A DNA stretch of 64,000 nt, taken from Stenotrophomonas sp. SAU14A_NAIMI4_8. GTDB taxonomy: Bacteria > Pseudomonadota > Gammaproteobacteria > Xanthomonadales > Xanthomonadaceae. Shown piece after piece: positions 27,544 to 36,826 of this stretch (positions are counted from its first letter, which is position 1; every line of letters starts with the position of its first letter). The notes below the pieces were generated by a model. That model ran no database searches and was not told the DNA's origin. It was given only the letters and a program-made list of their open reading frames with translations. Location of the stretch: assembly GCF_003086695.1 (NCBI RefSeq), contig NZ_CP025999.1, forward strand, positions 4,106,344 through 4,170,343, written 5' to 3'. The position numbers and the translations under genes are program-made.

Positions 27544-28470
27544 CTACCGCCCGCGCAGCTTCTGGAAGCCAGTCACGGCGGCCAGCACGATGGCGCCGGC
27601 CACGATACCCACCACCATGTTCGCCGCTGCGCTGATCAGCCAGCCCCACTGCCCTTCCCCGCCCATCGCCTGCACCGCGTGGTGCAGCGCCGGGATGTTG
27701 TGCACCAGGATGCCGCCGCCCACCAGGAACATGGCGACGGTGCCGGCCACCGACAGGAACTTCATCAGCCACGGCGCCGAGCGCACCAGGCCCCGCCCGA
27801 ACGCGGCCACCGCCCCGCCCTTGCGCGACAGGTACAGGCCCACGTCGTCCAGCTTCACGATGCCAGCCACCAGGCCATAGACAAACACCGTCATCGCCAG
27901 CGCCACCACGGTCAGGGTCAGCACCTGCTGGGTGAACGAGGCCACCGCCACCACGCCCAGGGTCAGCACGATGATCTCGGCCGACAGGATGAAGTCGGTG
28001 CGGACCGCGCCCTTCACCTTGTCCTTTTCCCACGCCACCATGTCCACCTGCTCATCGGCCAGCGCCTTGCGGCGTTCGGCCTGGTGCTCGGCGTCCTCGT
28101 CGGCGGAATGCAGGAAGCGGTGCGCCAGCTTTTCCACGCCTTCAAAGCACAGGAAGGCGCCGCCGATCATCATCAGCGGCACGATCAGCGGCACGTTCCA
28201 GCCACGGCTGTGCAGCCAGGCTTCCAGCGCGCTGATCGCCAGCGCCGCCGGCACCAGGATCACCTTGTTCACCAGCGAGCCCTTGGCCACGGCCCACACC
28301 ACCGGCAGTTCGCGGTTGGCGTTCACGCCGGTCACCTGCTGCGCGTTCAGGGCCAGATCGTCGCCCAGCACGCCGGCGGTCTTCTTCGCGGCAACCTTGG
28401 TGAGGATCGAGACGTCGTCCAGCAGGGTGGCGATATCGTCGAGCAGGGCAAACAGACTGGCACCGGCCAT
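27544..28470 (-). CDS. DUF808/YedI-family membrane protein
   Basis: 308 residues with about seven hydrophobic helices. The N-terminal MAGASLFALLDDIATLLDDV, then KVAAKKTAGVLGDDLALNAQQ and WAVAKGSLVNKVILVPAAL are typical of the E. coli YedI family, whose function is unknown. ATG at 28470 opens with the family sequence. Monocistronic, flanked by repeats on both sides. Confidence 0.9.
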   Translation of the reverse strand: MAGASLFALLDDIATLLDDVSILTKVAAKKTAGVLGDDLALNAQQVTGVNANRELPVVWAVAKGSLVNKVILVPAALAISALEAWLHSRGWNVPLIVPLMMIGGAFLCFEGVEKLAHRFLHSADEDAEHQAERRKALADEQVDMVAWEKDKVKGAVRTDFILSAEIIVLTLGVVAVASFTQQVLTLTVVALAMTVFVYGLVAGIVKLDDVGLYLSRKGGAVAAFGRGLVRSAPWLMKFLSVAGTVAMFLVGGGILVHNIPALHHAVQAMGGEGQWGWLISAAANMVVGIVAGAIVLAAVTGFQKLRGR

Positions 28471-28579
28471 GGCACTTCCAGAGAGGGAATGGACGGATTC
28501 TGACCGATCAGGGGCAACGGCGGTAGCGGGTTCACCGCGCGCCTACCGCGCTGCGGGGACACTGGGGGCGTTGCCAAAT

Positions 28580-28677
28580 CCGCCGGGCATGGCCCGGCGC
28601 TACCTGCACAGGGTGTCCGCCGGGCATGGCCCGGCGCTACCTGCACAGGGTGTCCGCCGGGCGTGGCCCGGCGCTAC
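28580..28677. repeat. Three direct copies of the gccgggcatggcccggc repeat
   Basis: ccgccgggcatggcccggcg with a 17-base linker repeats at 28580, 28617 and 28654, a 37-base period; the third copy has one change (cgtgg for catgg). They lie just upstream of the ABC1 kinase ribosome site. Confidence 0.85.
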
Positions 28678-28710
28678 CAACAGGGTGCCGTCGCTTTCAA
28701 GGAGTGTCGT

Positions 28711-30402
28711 TTGAGCAATCCGTCCACCGCCCCGGGCAATCCCCCGCTGGTCACAGGCATGAACCGGCGCAGCCAGATCCTGCGCCTGCTGATGCGCTAT
28801 CGCCATTCCGGCGTGTTTTCCGGCATGAACCTGGATGCGGCGGGCAGCCATACCGACGTGCCGCCCGACGGCAATCCCGAACAGTTCGTCAGCGACCTGG
28901 AAGCGCTGGGCCCCACCTTCGTCAAACTGGGGCAGATGCTGTCCACCCGCCCGGACATGGTGCCGGTGGAATTCGCCACCGCGCTGGAGCGCATGCAGGA
29001 AAAGGTGGCCGCCATTCCGGTGCAGCGCATCCACGCGATCGTGGAACAGGAGCTGGGCGCACCGGTGAACAAGCTGTTCGCCTCGTTCGACCCGGAACCG
29101 CTGGGCTGCGCCTCCATTGCCCAGGTGCATCGCGCCGTGCTGCGCGACGGCCGCCAGGTGGCGGTGAAGGTGCAGAAGCCGGAAGTGGCCGCGCAACTGC
29201 GCTCGGACCTGGAAGCGCTGCGCAGCTTCGCCCTGGCCGCCGATCACCTGACCCAGGTGGGCCGCCGCGTGCGCCTGCGCGACTGGTTGAACGAGTTCGC
29301 CAAGACCCTGATGCAGGAACTGGATTACCACGCCGAGGCCGAGAACCTGGCGCGCTTCGGTCGTCACCTGAAGCCGTTCCGGCGCCTGTGGGTGCCGCAG
29401 CCGCTGTGGGATTTCAGCAGCCAGCGCGTGCTGACCATGGAACTGGCCACTGGCGTGCGCGTGGACGCGATTCCCGGTGTGCGCCGCACCGAACAGGCGA
29501 TGGACCCGCTGGCCGCCGCGCTGATCCGCGGCTACCTGGACCAGATCTTCGTGCATGGCGAAATCCACGCCGACCCGCACCCGGGCAATCTGCGCGTCAC
29601 CCCGGATGGGCGCCTGGCCATCTTCGACCTGGGCATGGTGGCGCACATGCCACCGCGGCTGCGCGAGCGCCTGCTGAAGATCCTGTTCGCCGCCGTCGAT
29701 GGCCGCGGCGAGGAAGTGGCCGACGATCTGATCAGCATCAGCACGCGGCTGGAAGCCTTCGACGAGGAACGCTACCTGCGCGAGACCGGCCAGTTGATCG
29801 CGCGCTACGCGGCCAACGGCAATTTCTCCGAAGGCCGCGTGGTGCTGGACATGGTGCGCATCGCCACCTCATGCGGGTTGCGCACACCGCCGGAACTGAG
29901 CCTGCTGGGCAAGGCGCTGCTGAACCTGGAAACGGTGTGCCGCCTGCTGGCACCGGACCTGGATACCCGGCGCATCGTCGAACGCCAGCTTCAGCACGTG
30001 ATGCGTGCGCGCCTGAAGAAGTCGCTTTCGGCTGCCAACCTGGCCAGCGAAGCGATGGAGCTGCAGCAGCTGCTGCGCGACGGGCCGCGCAAGTTGTCGG
30101 ACATCATGGCGCTTCTGGCCGAGAACCGCCTGCAGATGAAGGTGACCGGGCTGGAAGAATCGCGGCTGATGGAAAACCTGCAGAAGATCGCCAACCGCGT
30201 GGCGGCGGGCATCATCAGTGCGGCACTGATCATGGCCGCATCGCTGATGATGAAGCTGGAGACCGGCTGGCATGTGTTCGGCTACCCCGCCATCGCGCTT
30301 CTGTTGATGCTGATCGGTGTGGTATTGGGCTTGGGCATCGTTACCAGCGCACTGCTGTTTGATCGCCGTGCACGCGCACGCGAAGAACGCGGGCATCGCT
30401 GA
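28711..30402 (+). CDS. ABC1/UbiB-family atypical kinase
   Basis: 563 residues. UbiB-like proteins support ubiquinone synthesis at the membrane through an ATPase fold. Seen here: KLGQMLSTRPD (the KxGQ signature), AVKVQKPEV (ATP lysine), LMQELDYHAEAENLARF, and the catalytic HADPHPGNL at about 287-295 with IFDLGM after it. Two C-terminal hydrophobic helices (AAGIISAALIMAASLMM and PAIALLLMLIGVVLGLGIV) anchor it. A TTG start at 28711 is preferred because aaggagtg lies 5-12 bases upstream; the next ATG is 28759. A second UbiB-like gene may exist elsewhere, so I do not use the symbol. Confidence 0.9.
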   Translation: MSNPSTAPGNPPLVTGMNRRSQILRLLMRYRHSGVFSGMNLDAAGSHTDVPPDGNPEQFVSDLEALGPTFVKLGQMLSTRPDMVPVEFATALERMQEKVAAIPVQRIHAIVEQELGAPVNKLFASFDPEPLGCASIAQVHRAVLRDGRQVAVKVQKPEVAAQLRSDLEALRSFALAADHLTQVGRRVRLRDWLNEFAKTLMQELDYHAEAENLARFGRHLKPFRRLWVPQPLWDFSSQRVLTMELATGVRVDAIPGVRRTEQAMDPLAAALIRGYLDQIFVHGEIHADPHPGNLRVTPDGRLAIFDLGMVAHMPPRLRERLLKILFAAVDGRGEEVADDLISISTRLEAFDEERYLRETGQLIARYAANGNFSEGRVVLDMVRIATSCGLRTPPELSLLGKALLNLETVCRLLAPDLDTRRIVERQLQHVMRARLKKSLSAANLASEAMELQQLLRDGPRKLSDIMALLAENRLQMKVTGLEESRLMENLQKIANRVAAGIISAALIMAASLMMKLETGWHVFGYPAIALLLMLIGVVLGLGIVTSALLFDRRARAREERGHR

Positions 30403-30429
30403 AGCGGGCAGTGCGTGCACCGTCTTAAT

Positions 30430-30479
30430 GAAATCGCGTAGCTGTTTTCACGCTGGTTTTACCAATACGGCGCGATTTC
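30430..30479. promoter_or_regulatory. Inverted repeat in the AT-rich region upstream of opgB-like gene
   Basis: gaaatcgcg (30430-30438) and cgcgatttc (30471-30479) are perfect 9-base arms 32 bases apart, in the only AT-rich part of a 231-base gap. Could be a looping operator or a leader hairpin. Confidence 0.4.
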
Positions 30480-30633
30480 ACATCATGTAACGAACAAACA
30501 TTTCAGTCAGGTTCGCGCAGGCATGATCGGGTCATCGACCTGTCATGTGTGTGTGCTTGCGGCAGCGTCGGTTGGATGGACACGCGTCGGTACGACGTCC
30601 ATCACCAACACCCCGTCACTGCCGAAGCTGCCT

Positions 30634-32739
30634 ATGCTCTGGATTCTGCTGCTGTCGCTGTTGCTGCTGGCCTGGTTGTTCCTCGCGTCCGATAAGTGGG
30701 TGTGGTGGAAGGCTGCCTTGTTCTCGCTGCTGCTGCTGTCGCTCAGTGCCTGGTGGCTGATCGACAAGCTCTCCGGCGATGGCCTGAATGCGGCCACCCT
30801 GTACCACCTGGGTGCCGACATGGAAGGCGCCGGCGTAGCCGACTTCAAGGGCTATATCGCTGGCTTCGTGGTGCTGGCACTGGTGTCGCTGCTGCCGCTG
30901 TTCGCCACCCGGGTGAAGCGCTGGCGCCGCCCCGGCCGTGGCGCAGCCTGGTTCGCAGGCTTCGCCGTGGTGTGGATGGCAACGATCTTCATCAGCCCGC
31001 TGGCGCGCGATGGCCAACGTCTGTACCAGCAGTTGCGCCCGGTCGATTTCGCGCGCATCGCCCCCGAATACCAGGTGCCCACGCAGCCGCTGCAGCGCCC
31101 GCGCAACGTGGTCTGGATCTACGGCGAGAGCCTGGAACGCACCTACCTGGACGAGAACGTGTTCCCGGGGCTGATGCCCAACATCAATCGCCTTGCCAGC
31201 CAGTCGCTGGATGTGCGCGGCCTTGCCTCGGCCGAAGGCAGCGGCTGGACCATTGCCGGCCTGGTGTCGTCGATGTGCGGCGTGCCGCTGACCACCTCGC
31301 CCGGTGACGAAAACAGCATGGACCGCATGGGCAGCTTCCTGCCCAAGGCCGTGTGCCTGGGCGATTACCTGAAGCAGCAGGGCTACACCAACCACTACCT
31401 GGGCGGTGCCAACGGCCGCTTCGCCGGCAAGGGCCAGTTCCTGGCCAGCCACGGCTTCGACGAAGTACACGATCTGGACTGGTTCAAGCAGCAGAAGAAG
31501 ATCGGCCGCGTGCATTACTCGCCGTGGGGCGTGCATGACGACGTGCTGCTGGATACCGCCTACCAGCGTTTCGAACAGCTCTCGCGCAAGGGCGAGCCTT
31601 TCATGCTGACCACGCTGACCATGGATACCCATCACCCGGCCGGGCACCTGCCGGTGGCCTGCAAGGGCCAGCGTTACGACAGCCAGTACGGCAACATCAA
31701 CATGCTCAATGCGCTCAAGTGCAGCGACCGGTTGATCTCGCAGCTGGTGCAGCGCATCCAAGCCAGTCCGTACGGCAAGGACACGCTGATCGTGATCGCC
31801 TCCGATCACCTGGCCATGCCCAACGACCTGAGCCACATCCTGACCCGGCAGAAGCGCGAGAACCTGCTGCTGTTCCTGGGCGATGGCATTGCCCCGCGCC
31901 AGCTGACCACCGAGGCCGGCACCACGCTGGATTCGGGCGCCACCCTGCTCAGCCTGCTGGACCCGAACCTGAAGACCATGGGCTTTGGCCGCTCGCTGAT
32001 CGACACCGACCGCGCGCCGAGCGCCAGCGTAGCCACCCGCCGCGATGGCGGCCGCGATTACCCGCAGTACCTGGCCTTCGCCCGTTCGTTGTGGCTGGGC
32101 GAGCCAACCCGCGAACTGAAGATCGATGGCGATGACCAGGTGGTGGTGGGTCTGCAGCAGGTGCAGCCGCCGGTGCTGCTGGAGTACGACAAGGACTGGG
32201 CGCTGAAATCGGTGTACCTGGAAAACACCTCGCGCCAGTTCGACGATGCCGACCCGGACAACACCCTGGCCTACGTGGACCGCTGCACGGCGTTCGAGGA
32301 CGGTTCGGCCGACGGCGACTGGTGCGCGCTGCTGGTGAACCGCGACAACGGCATCAAGCTGTACCGCGACGACGATCTGCGCGGTGGCATTGCCGTGGAC
32401 GCGCCGCTGGAAGCCTTCCAGGGGCCGCGCCCCAGCGTGCGCCAGGCGCACATGATCACCCAGAAGGGCCGCCGCACCCGCGCCGGCCAGTACATGCTGC
32501 AGCTGGTGGCCAGCACGCGCCCGGACCGTGGTTTCTGGATCGAAGCGGTGTCGTCGCAGCGCAAGGTGGTGCTGGCCCAGCAGTGGGTGCAGCCTGATGC
32601 CGACGGCAAGATCAACGTCTCGTTCGGTCTGGACCACGAAGTGGACGATCTGGAGATCCGCGCGTGGTTGAACCATGCCGAGAAGCTGGCCGTGGATACC
32701 TTCGCCCTGGTGCCCTCGCGCGGCAGACCGCGGGGGTAA
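30634..32739 (+). CDS. opgB: Phosphoglycerol transferase of the OpgB/LtaS sulfatase-like family
   Basis: 701 residues. OpgB moves phosphoglycerol from phosphatidylglycerol to periplasmic osmoregulated glucans. Four N-terminal membrane helices (about 1-20, 25-45, 70-90, 108-125), then a periplasmic alkaline-phosphatase-fold domain. Family blocks: VVWIYGESLERTYLDE (about 155-170, catalytic Thr region), SGWTIAGLVSSMCGVPL, PWGVHDDVLLD and LIVIASDHLAMPND. Close in length to the E. coli protein (763). The ATG at 30634 starts the first helix. No glucan synthase genes are adjacent. Confidence 0.9.
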   Translation: MLWILLLSLLLLAWLFLASDKWVWWKAALFSLLLLSLSAWWLIDKLSGDGLNAATLYHLGADMEGAGVADFKGYIAGFVVLALVSLLPLFATRVKRWRRPGRGAAWFAGFAVVWMATIFISPLARDGQRLYQQLRPVDFARIAPEYQVPTQPLQRPRNVVWIYGESLERTYLDENVFPGLMPNINRLASQSLDVRGLASAEGSGWTIAGLVSSMCGVPLTTSPGDENSMDRMGSFLPKAVCLGDYLKQQGYTNHYLGGANGRFAGKGQFLASHGFDEVHDLDWFKQQKKIGRVHYSPWGVHDDVLLDTAYQRFEQLSRKGEPFMLTTLTMDTHHPAGHLPVACKGQRYDSQYGNINMLNALKCSDRLISQLVQRIQASPYGKDTLIVIASDHLAMPNDLSHILTRQKRENLLLFLGDGIAPRQLTTEAGTTLDSGATLLSLLDPNLKTMGFGRSLIDTDRAPSASVATRRDGGRDYPQYLAFARSLWLGEPTRELKIDGDDQVVVGLQQVQPPVLLEYDKDWALKSVYLENTSRQFDDADPDNTLAYVDRCTAFEDGSADGDWCALLVNRDNGIKLYRDDDLRGGIAVDAPLEAFQGPRPSVRQAHMITQKGRRTRAGQYMLQLVASTRPDRGFWIEAVSSQRKVVLAQQWVQPDADGKINVSFGLDHEVDDLEIRAWLNHAEKLAVDTFALVPSRGRPRG

Positions 32740-32780
32740 AGGGGTGTTCGGCAGGGCTGCGCCCTGCACCCGCTCGATGC

Positions 32781-32804
32781 AACGGCAACGGCAACGGCAA
32801 CGGC
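32781..32804. repeat. Hexanucleotide tandem repeat (aacggc x4)
   Basis: Four exact head-to-tail copies of aacggc. Confidence 0.9.
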
Positions 32805-32826
32805 AGAAGCGTGTATTACGTGGGAT

Positions 32827-32928
32827 GGTGGGGCGGTGTCGGATTGCGGGGACGCCGCAAGTACGTCCCTGTAGGCTTGGCCGCCGCATCCATGCGGCGG
32901 ACACCCCGCAATCCGACACCGCCCCACC
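32827..32928. repeat. Large inverted repeat, 25-base perfect arms
   Basis: The arm at 32827-32851 (opening ggtggggcggtgtcggattg) is repeated in reverse complement at 32904-32928. The interior carries a second hairpin, ccgccgca/tgcggcgg (32881-32900). Its size and nested form suggest a mobile palindromic unit. Confidence 0.85.
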
Positions 32929-32951
32929 TCTGACAGTGCCCCGCGGCTGTG

Positions 32952-32978
32952 GGTAGGTGTCGACCTTGGTCGACACAT
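32952..32978. repeat. SMAG-type palindrome
   Basis: ggtaggtgtcgaccttggtc followed by gacac. Confidence 0.75.
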
Positions 32979-33001
32979 CTGTCAGATATCGAATTGTTTC
33001 T

Positions 33002-33042
33002 GGGGTCAGATCCGTTTTCCTACGGAAAACGGATCTGACCCC
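33002..33042. repeat. Perfect 19-base-arm hairpin repeat (ggggtcag type)
   Basis: ggggtcagatccgttttcc and ggaaaacggatctgacccc flank a 3-base loop; same family as the pair at 16044-16141. Confidence 0.85.
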
Positions 33043-33078
33043 AAGCGCATTCCCCGCAGATCGCGGGAAATTGTCGAA

Positions 33079-33128
33079 GGCGGGGTGGGTCCGGTTGCGG
33101 CGTCCCCCTCAACCGGACCCACCCCGCC
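33079..33128. repeat. Inverted repeat with 19-base arms
   Basis: ggcggggtgggtccggttg and caaccggacccaccccgcc flank a 12-base loop (cggcgtccccct). Confidence 0.85.
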
Positions 33129-33160
33129 AACCCTCAGCCCACCCGCCTTTGACGTTGCTT

Positions 33161-33184
33161 CAGTCGAGCATGGCTCGACTCTAC
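33161..33184. repeat. SMAG-type palindrome
   Basis: cagtcgagcatggctcgact followed by ctac. Confidence 0.75.
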
Positions 33185-33224
33185 AGCGGGTGCAGGGCTG
33201 CAAGCCCTGCACACAAAAACTCCC

Positions 33225-35702
33225 TTACTCCGCTGGTGTGTCGCGTACCAGGTGAATGTCGGTCGGGGTGGACAGCGGAATATCCCGTTCGGCCAGGATC
33301 TGCAGCAGGCTGAAATACAGATCGCTGCGCGTGCCGTACACCTGCCGCGGGCTGGCCACGTAAGCGAAGCTGTTGAACGTGATCTGGCCACCGGCAATGC
33401 TGTCGATATACACCGACGGCGCCGGCTGCTGCAGCACCGACGTGTGCGCACCATAGGCATCCAGCAGCGCCTGCCGCAGCCCCGCCACATCGGTACTGGT
33501 GGGCACCGCGAACTGGATCTGGATCCGGCCCTGGTTGTTGCCCATCGTCATGTTGCGGATCGTCTTGGTGATCAGTTCCGAATTCGGCACGATCAACGTG
33601 GACTTGTCACCCACCTGGATCTCGGTCGAACGCACGTTGATGCGGCGGATGTCGCCTTCCTGGTCACCCAGCTTCACCCAGTCGCCAATCTTCACCGGCC
33701 GCTCGGCCAGCAGGATCAGACCGGAAACGAAGTTCTGGATGATCGCCTGCAGGCCGAAACCAATACCCACCGACAGCGCGCTGACCAGCAGCGCCAGGTT
33801 CTTCAGGTTCAGGCCCATTGCGGTCAGCGCCCACAGGCCCACCAGGATGATGCCCACGTAGCCGGCAATCGTGCTGATCGAATTGCGCGCGCCCAAGTCC
33901 AGCTCGGTCTTGGGCAGGTAGGTGTCGGTCAGCCAGCGCTGCATCAGCTGGGTCAGGCCGATGCCCACCAGCAGCACCAGCACACCGGTGACGATGCGGC
34001 CCGGCTGCAGCGTCAGGTCCTTGTTGATCACGATGCCGTTGGCCAGCGAGCCGATGCGCTCGACGATCGTGCCGATGTTGCCGAACGGCGCAGCCAGCGC
34101 CAGCAGTGCGATCAGCACCACCAGGGTACGCAGCATCGCCGACAGCAGCACGCCGGCCTGCTCCAGCCGCGACACGCTCAGGCCGGTGCTGAGCAGGATG
34201 GTCTGGCCCACCTTGCTGTCGGCGTTCAGCAGCCAGGTGCAGAAGTCATCGACGAACTTGAACAGCAGCATGGCGGCCATCACCACGATGGTGCCGCCGA
34301 TCAGTTGCTGGTTCACGAACTTGGCGAAGTTCACGTAGCCCAGCAGGGTGGCGATGATCGCTGCCACCACCGCTGCGTTGCCGGCCACGCGGGCCAGCAC
34401 CAGCCAGCTGCCACGCCGCACCGGGGTGGCCACGGTTTGGCCGTCGGCCTGCGCTTCCAGCTTCGCTTCGGCTTCGGCGGTCTGCCGGCGGTGCAGGCGC
34501 GCCAGGGTCACCAGCATGGCCATGATCAGGCCCAGGTAGGTCAGCGCGATCACACCGTCCAGCGCCACCGTGGTCACATCGCTGGTGCGCGTGGCGCGGT
34601 CGATGGCCACCAGCACCGTGCTCAGCCAGGCCAGCGCTGCCGCACCCCAGGCGTACTTGCGCAGTTTCAGCGCCGCGGTGTCATCCAGGTTCAACAAGCG
34701 CCACGAGGGCCGCGTGGGCACCAGCAGGCAGGCACTGAGCGCGGCAATGAAGGCGGCGGCGAAGGTGGCCTGCTGCACGCCTTCGGCCACGGTCTGCAGT
34801 CGCGGGGCGATGGCGCCGATGGCGTTCAACGAAGCGATGAACACCACCACCGCGTAGCCCGGCAACAGGGTGCCCACCAGCAGCAACCACATGGCCAGGC
34901 CGGAACGGCGCAGGCGCCCGTCCGGGGCGCGTTCGGAAGCGGCGAAACGTCGACCGAGCGAACGCAGCCACAGGCGCAGCGGGAACATCATCACCAGCGC
35001 GGCCAGCAGGCCCAGCAGCGGCGTGCTCCAGCCTTCCTTGCGCAGCGCGACAGCCAAGGCATCTCGGCCCTGCTCGGCCAACGGCATCACCCGGGCAACG
35101 TCGATCGGTAGCTGCTTGGCGACCTTGCGCCACAGCGAGGGCGACAACGGCGAATCCACCTTCTGGCCCAGCTCCTCGGTGCGCTGGGCGGTGCGCTGCT
35201 TGTCGATATCGGTGGCCAACTGGCCGGCGCGCACGGCGCTGGCCTTGGCCTGGGCGATGGACGCGGCAAGCGCATCGCGCTGGCGGGTCAGGTTACGGCG
35301 CTGTGCCGCCAGCTCGGGCAGCTCGGTGCTGCCGTCGGGCGCCGGACCAAGCTGGCTCAGCTGCTCGTTCAACTGATCCAGCTGCGGCTGCAGACTCTTG
35401 TCCAGCGCCTCGGCATCGCGGCGCGCCTGCGAAGCGGTTTCGGACAGCATCGCCAGCGTTTCAATGGCGTCGGCGGCGTCGCGCTTGCGCTCCACATCCT
35501 TCAGACTGGCCTCGATGCTGGCCAGCTGCTGCTTCGGCGTGGGGTCGTCATCCTGGGCCAGCACCGGCGCGGCCAGCAGCAGCGCACCACACAACAGCAG
35601 CGCCAGCGACGGGCCACGTTTCAGGATCGTTCGGAAGAAGGAAAGCAAGCCAGCCACACCGGTTCGCGCGGACCACCGCGCCTGCGCGCGACTATACGGC
35701 AC
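33225..35702 (-). CDS. MscS-family mechanosensitive channel with large periplasmic N-terminal domain (DUF3772 type)
   Basis: 825 residues. A signal-like hydrophobic stretch (about 30-50, ending VLAQ) precedes a periplasmic coiled-coil domain (about 50-205, KQQLASIEASLKDVERKRDA and on), then roughly ten membrane helices, then the MscS core: VSALSVGIGFGLQAIIQNFVSG (pore helix), ERPVKIGDWVKLGDQEGDIRRINVRSTEI and TLIVPNSELITKTIRN (beta domain). It should open under membrane tension to release osmolytes. The start is uncertain: GTG at 35702 gives the longest form, GTG at 35657 is equally plausible. No ATG is available before the signal segment. Confidence 0.9.
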   Translation of the reverse strand: MPYSRAQARWSARTGVAGLLSFFRTILKRGPSLALLLCGALLLAAPVLAQDDDPTPKQQLASIEASLKDVERKRDAADAIETLAMLSETASQARRDAEALDKSLQPQLDQLNEQLSQLGPAPDGSTELPELAAQRRNLTRQRDALAASIAQAKASAVRAGQLATDIDKQRTAQRTEELGQKVDSPLSPSLWRKVAKQLPIDVARVMPLAEQGRDALAVALRKEGWSTPLLGLLAALVMMFPLRLWLRSLGRRFAASERAPDGRLRRSGLAMWLLLVGTLLPGYAVVVFIASLNAIGAIAPRLQTVAEGVQQATFAAAFIAALSACLLVPTRPSWRLLNLDDTAALKLRKYAWGAAALAWLSTVLVAIDRATRTSDVTTVALDGVIALTYLGLIMAMLVTLARLHRRQTAEAEAKLEAQADGQTVATPVRRGSWLVLARVAGNAAVVAAIIATLLGYVNFAKFVNQQLIGGTIVVMAAMLLFKFVDDFCTWLLNADSKVGQTILLSTGLSVSRLEQAGVLLSAMLRTLVVLIALLALAAPFGNIGTIVERIGSLANGIVINKDLTLQPGRIVTGVLVLLVGIGLTQLMQRWLTDTYLPKTELDLGARNSISTIAGYVGIILVGLWALTAMGLNLKNLALLVSALSVGIGFGLQAIIQNFVSGLILLAERPVKIGDWVKLGDQEGDIRRINVRSTEIQVGDKSTLIVPNSELITKTIRNMTMGNNQGRIQIQFAVPTSTDVAGLRQALLDAYGAHTSVLQQPAPSVYIDSIAGGQITFNSFAYVASPRQVYGTRSDLYFSLLQILAERDIPLSTPTDIHLVRDTPAE

Positions 35703-35718
35703 AGGGGGTAACGCCCGC

Positions 35719-35853
35719 GTAGAGTCGAGAAAAGCAGTCGAGCAAGCTCGACTCTACCGTAGCCTGCAGCCCGCTCTGTCGTAGAGTCGAGCTTGCTCGA
35801 CTGTCGGAATGTTCGGCACCGCGCGAAGAGCAGTCGAGCAAGCTCGACTCTAC
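35719..35853. repeat. Cluster of SMAG palindromes
   Basis: A truncated direct copy at 35719, inverted copy ending 35757, direct copy at 35781-35803, inverted copy at 35831-35853; all of the gtagagtcgagcttgctcga type. Confidence 0.85.
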
Positions 35854-35887
35854 CGCAACCCGCAGCCCGGGCCGGGCGCCCGCGCCT

Positions 35888-36136
35888 TCAGTACTTCAAC
35901 CGCAGCTCTTCCACCTGTGGCTGCTGCGCGGCATACCAGTCCTGGAATTCTTCCTCGGTAATCTCATCCGGCGCATACACCGCGATCGGGTGCCAGGCGT
36001 GGTCGGTGGGCAGCGGCTGCCTTGGGCCCGCACGCAGGCTGTAGCTCACGCCTTGGTAGTCCACCAGATCATCGACCTGCGGCCACTGCTCGCGCGCGAA
36101 CGCGGTTTCACTCTTCAACAGAATCACCTGGTACAT
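35888..36136 (-). CDS. Small hypothetical protein
   Basis: 82 residues, acidic and aromatic-rich, no membrane segment. Begins MYQVILLKSETAFAREQWPQ and contains HPIAVYAPDEITEEEFQDWY. ATG at 36136 is preceded by ggaggtg, an excellent ribosome site, which supports it being a real gene. Divergent from the lipocalin. Function unknown. Confidence 0.75.
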   Translation of the reverse strand: MYQVILLKSETAFAREQWPQVDDLVDYQGVSYSLRAGPRQPLPTDHAWHPIAVYAPDEITEEEFQDWYAAQQPQVEELRLKY

Positions 36137-36319
36137 CGGCACCTCCACTGCCTTGGAATCGGAAAAACCCGGCGCTGGCCGCAGCATACCGCCGCGACCG
36201 GCACCGCACCTGCACCGCCACGGCGACGCAATGTTCTGGACACCACCCTCGCCCGGGCTTCACCCGGCCATGGCAGCCGCGTGGGCAAGGTGGGGAACCG
36301 CCCGCAACCCCGCACGACC

Positions 36320-36814
36320 ATGACCGACCTGCCGCCGCTGAAGACCGTTACCGACCTCAAGCTGCCCCGCTACCTGGGCACCTGGTACGAGATCGCCCGC
36401 CTGCCCATGCGCCACGAACCCGAGGGCTGCACCGATGTCTCGGCGCACTACCGGCTGCTGGACAACGGCAACGTGGGCGTGACAAACCGCTGCCGCATGG
36501 ACGGCGAAGTAGAGGAAGCCACCGGTGAAGCCAGCGCCGTGGACAACGACAGCGCGCGCCTGGAAGTCAGCTTCCTGCCCAAGGGGCTGCGCTGGCTGCC
36601 GTTCGCCAAGGGCGACTACTGGGTGATCCAGGTCGCCCCGGACTACAGCGTGGCCCTGGTCGGCAGCCCCGACCGCAACTACCTGTGGCTGCTGTCCCGC
36701 CAGCCGCAGCTCGATGCCACCGTGCGCGACCATTATCTGGCCACCGCGCAGCAGCAGGGCTTCGATCTGTCCGAACTGATCCACACCCCGCACACCGGCC
36801 ACCCCACTGCCTGA
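36320..36814 (+). CDS. blc: Bacterial lipocalin (Blc-like)
   Basis: 164 residues; one lipocalin beta barrel. The family signature GTWYEIARLPMRHE is near residue 20, followed by VTNRCRMDGE and NYLWLLSRQPQL. Blc proteins bind fatty acids or lysophospholipids. Unlike E. coli Blc this one has no signal peptide or lipobox from the ATG at 36320. A longer in-frame reading upstream does not supply a signal peptide either, so it is probably cytosolic. The FAD oxidoreductase starts 12 bases downstream. Confidence 0.9.
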   Translation: MTDLPPLKTVTDLKLPRYLGTWYEIARLPMRHEPEGCTDVSAHYRLLDNGNVGVTNRCRMDGEVEEATGEASAVDNDSARLEVSFLPKGLRWLPFAKGDYWVIQVAPDYSVALVGSPDRNYLWLLSRQPQLDATVRDHYLATAQQQGFDLSELIHTPHTGHPTA

Positions 36815-36826
36815 GCCCCTGCCCCC

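Larger units (their letters stand above)
32740..33224. other. Repeat-rich intergenic region
   Basis: 485 bases without a gene between convergent opgB and the MscS channel. It contains a 6-base tandem repeat, three different perfect inverted repeats with 19- to 25-base arms, and two SMAG palindromes. All are listed separately. Confidence 0.8.

Noticed and set aside
33002..33042. Intrinsic terminator of opgB
   Set aside because: The stem is perfect but no T run follows, and the same element occurs elsewhere as an interspersed repeat.
33252..35111. A 619-codon plus-strand frame opposite the MscS gene
   Set aside because: Shadow of the channel gene; composition is Gln/His/Arg-rich and featureless.
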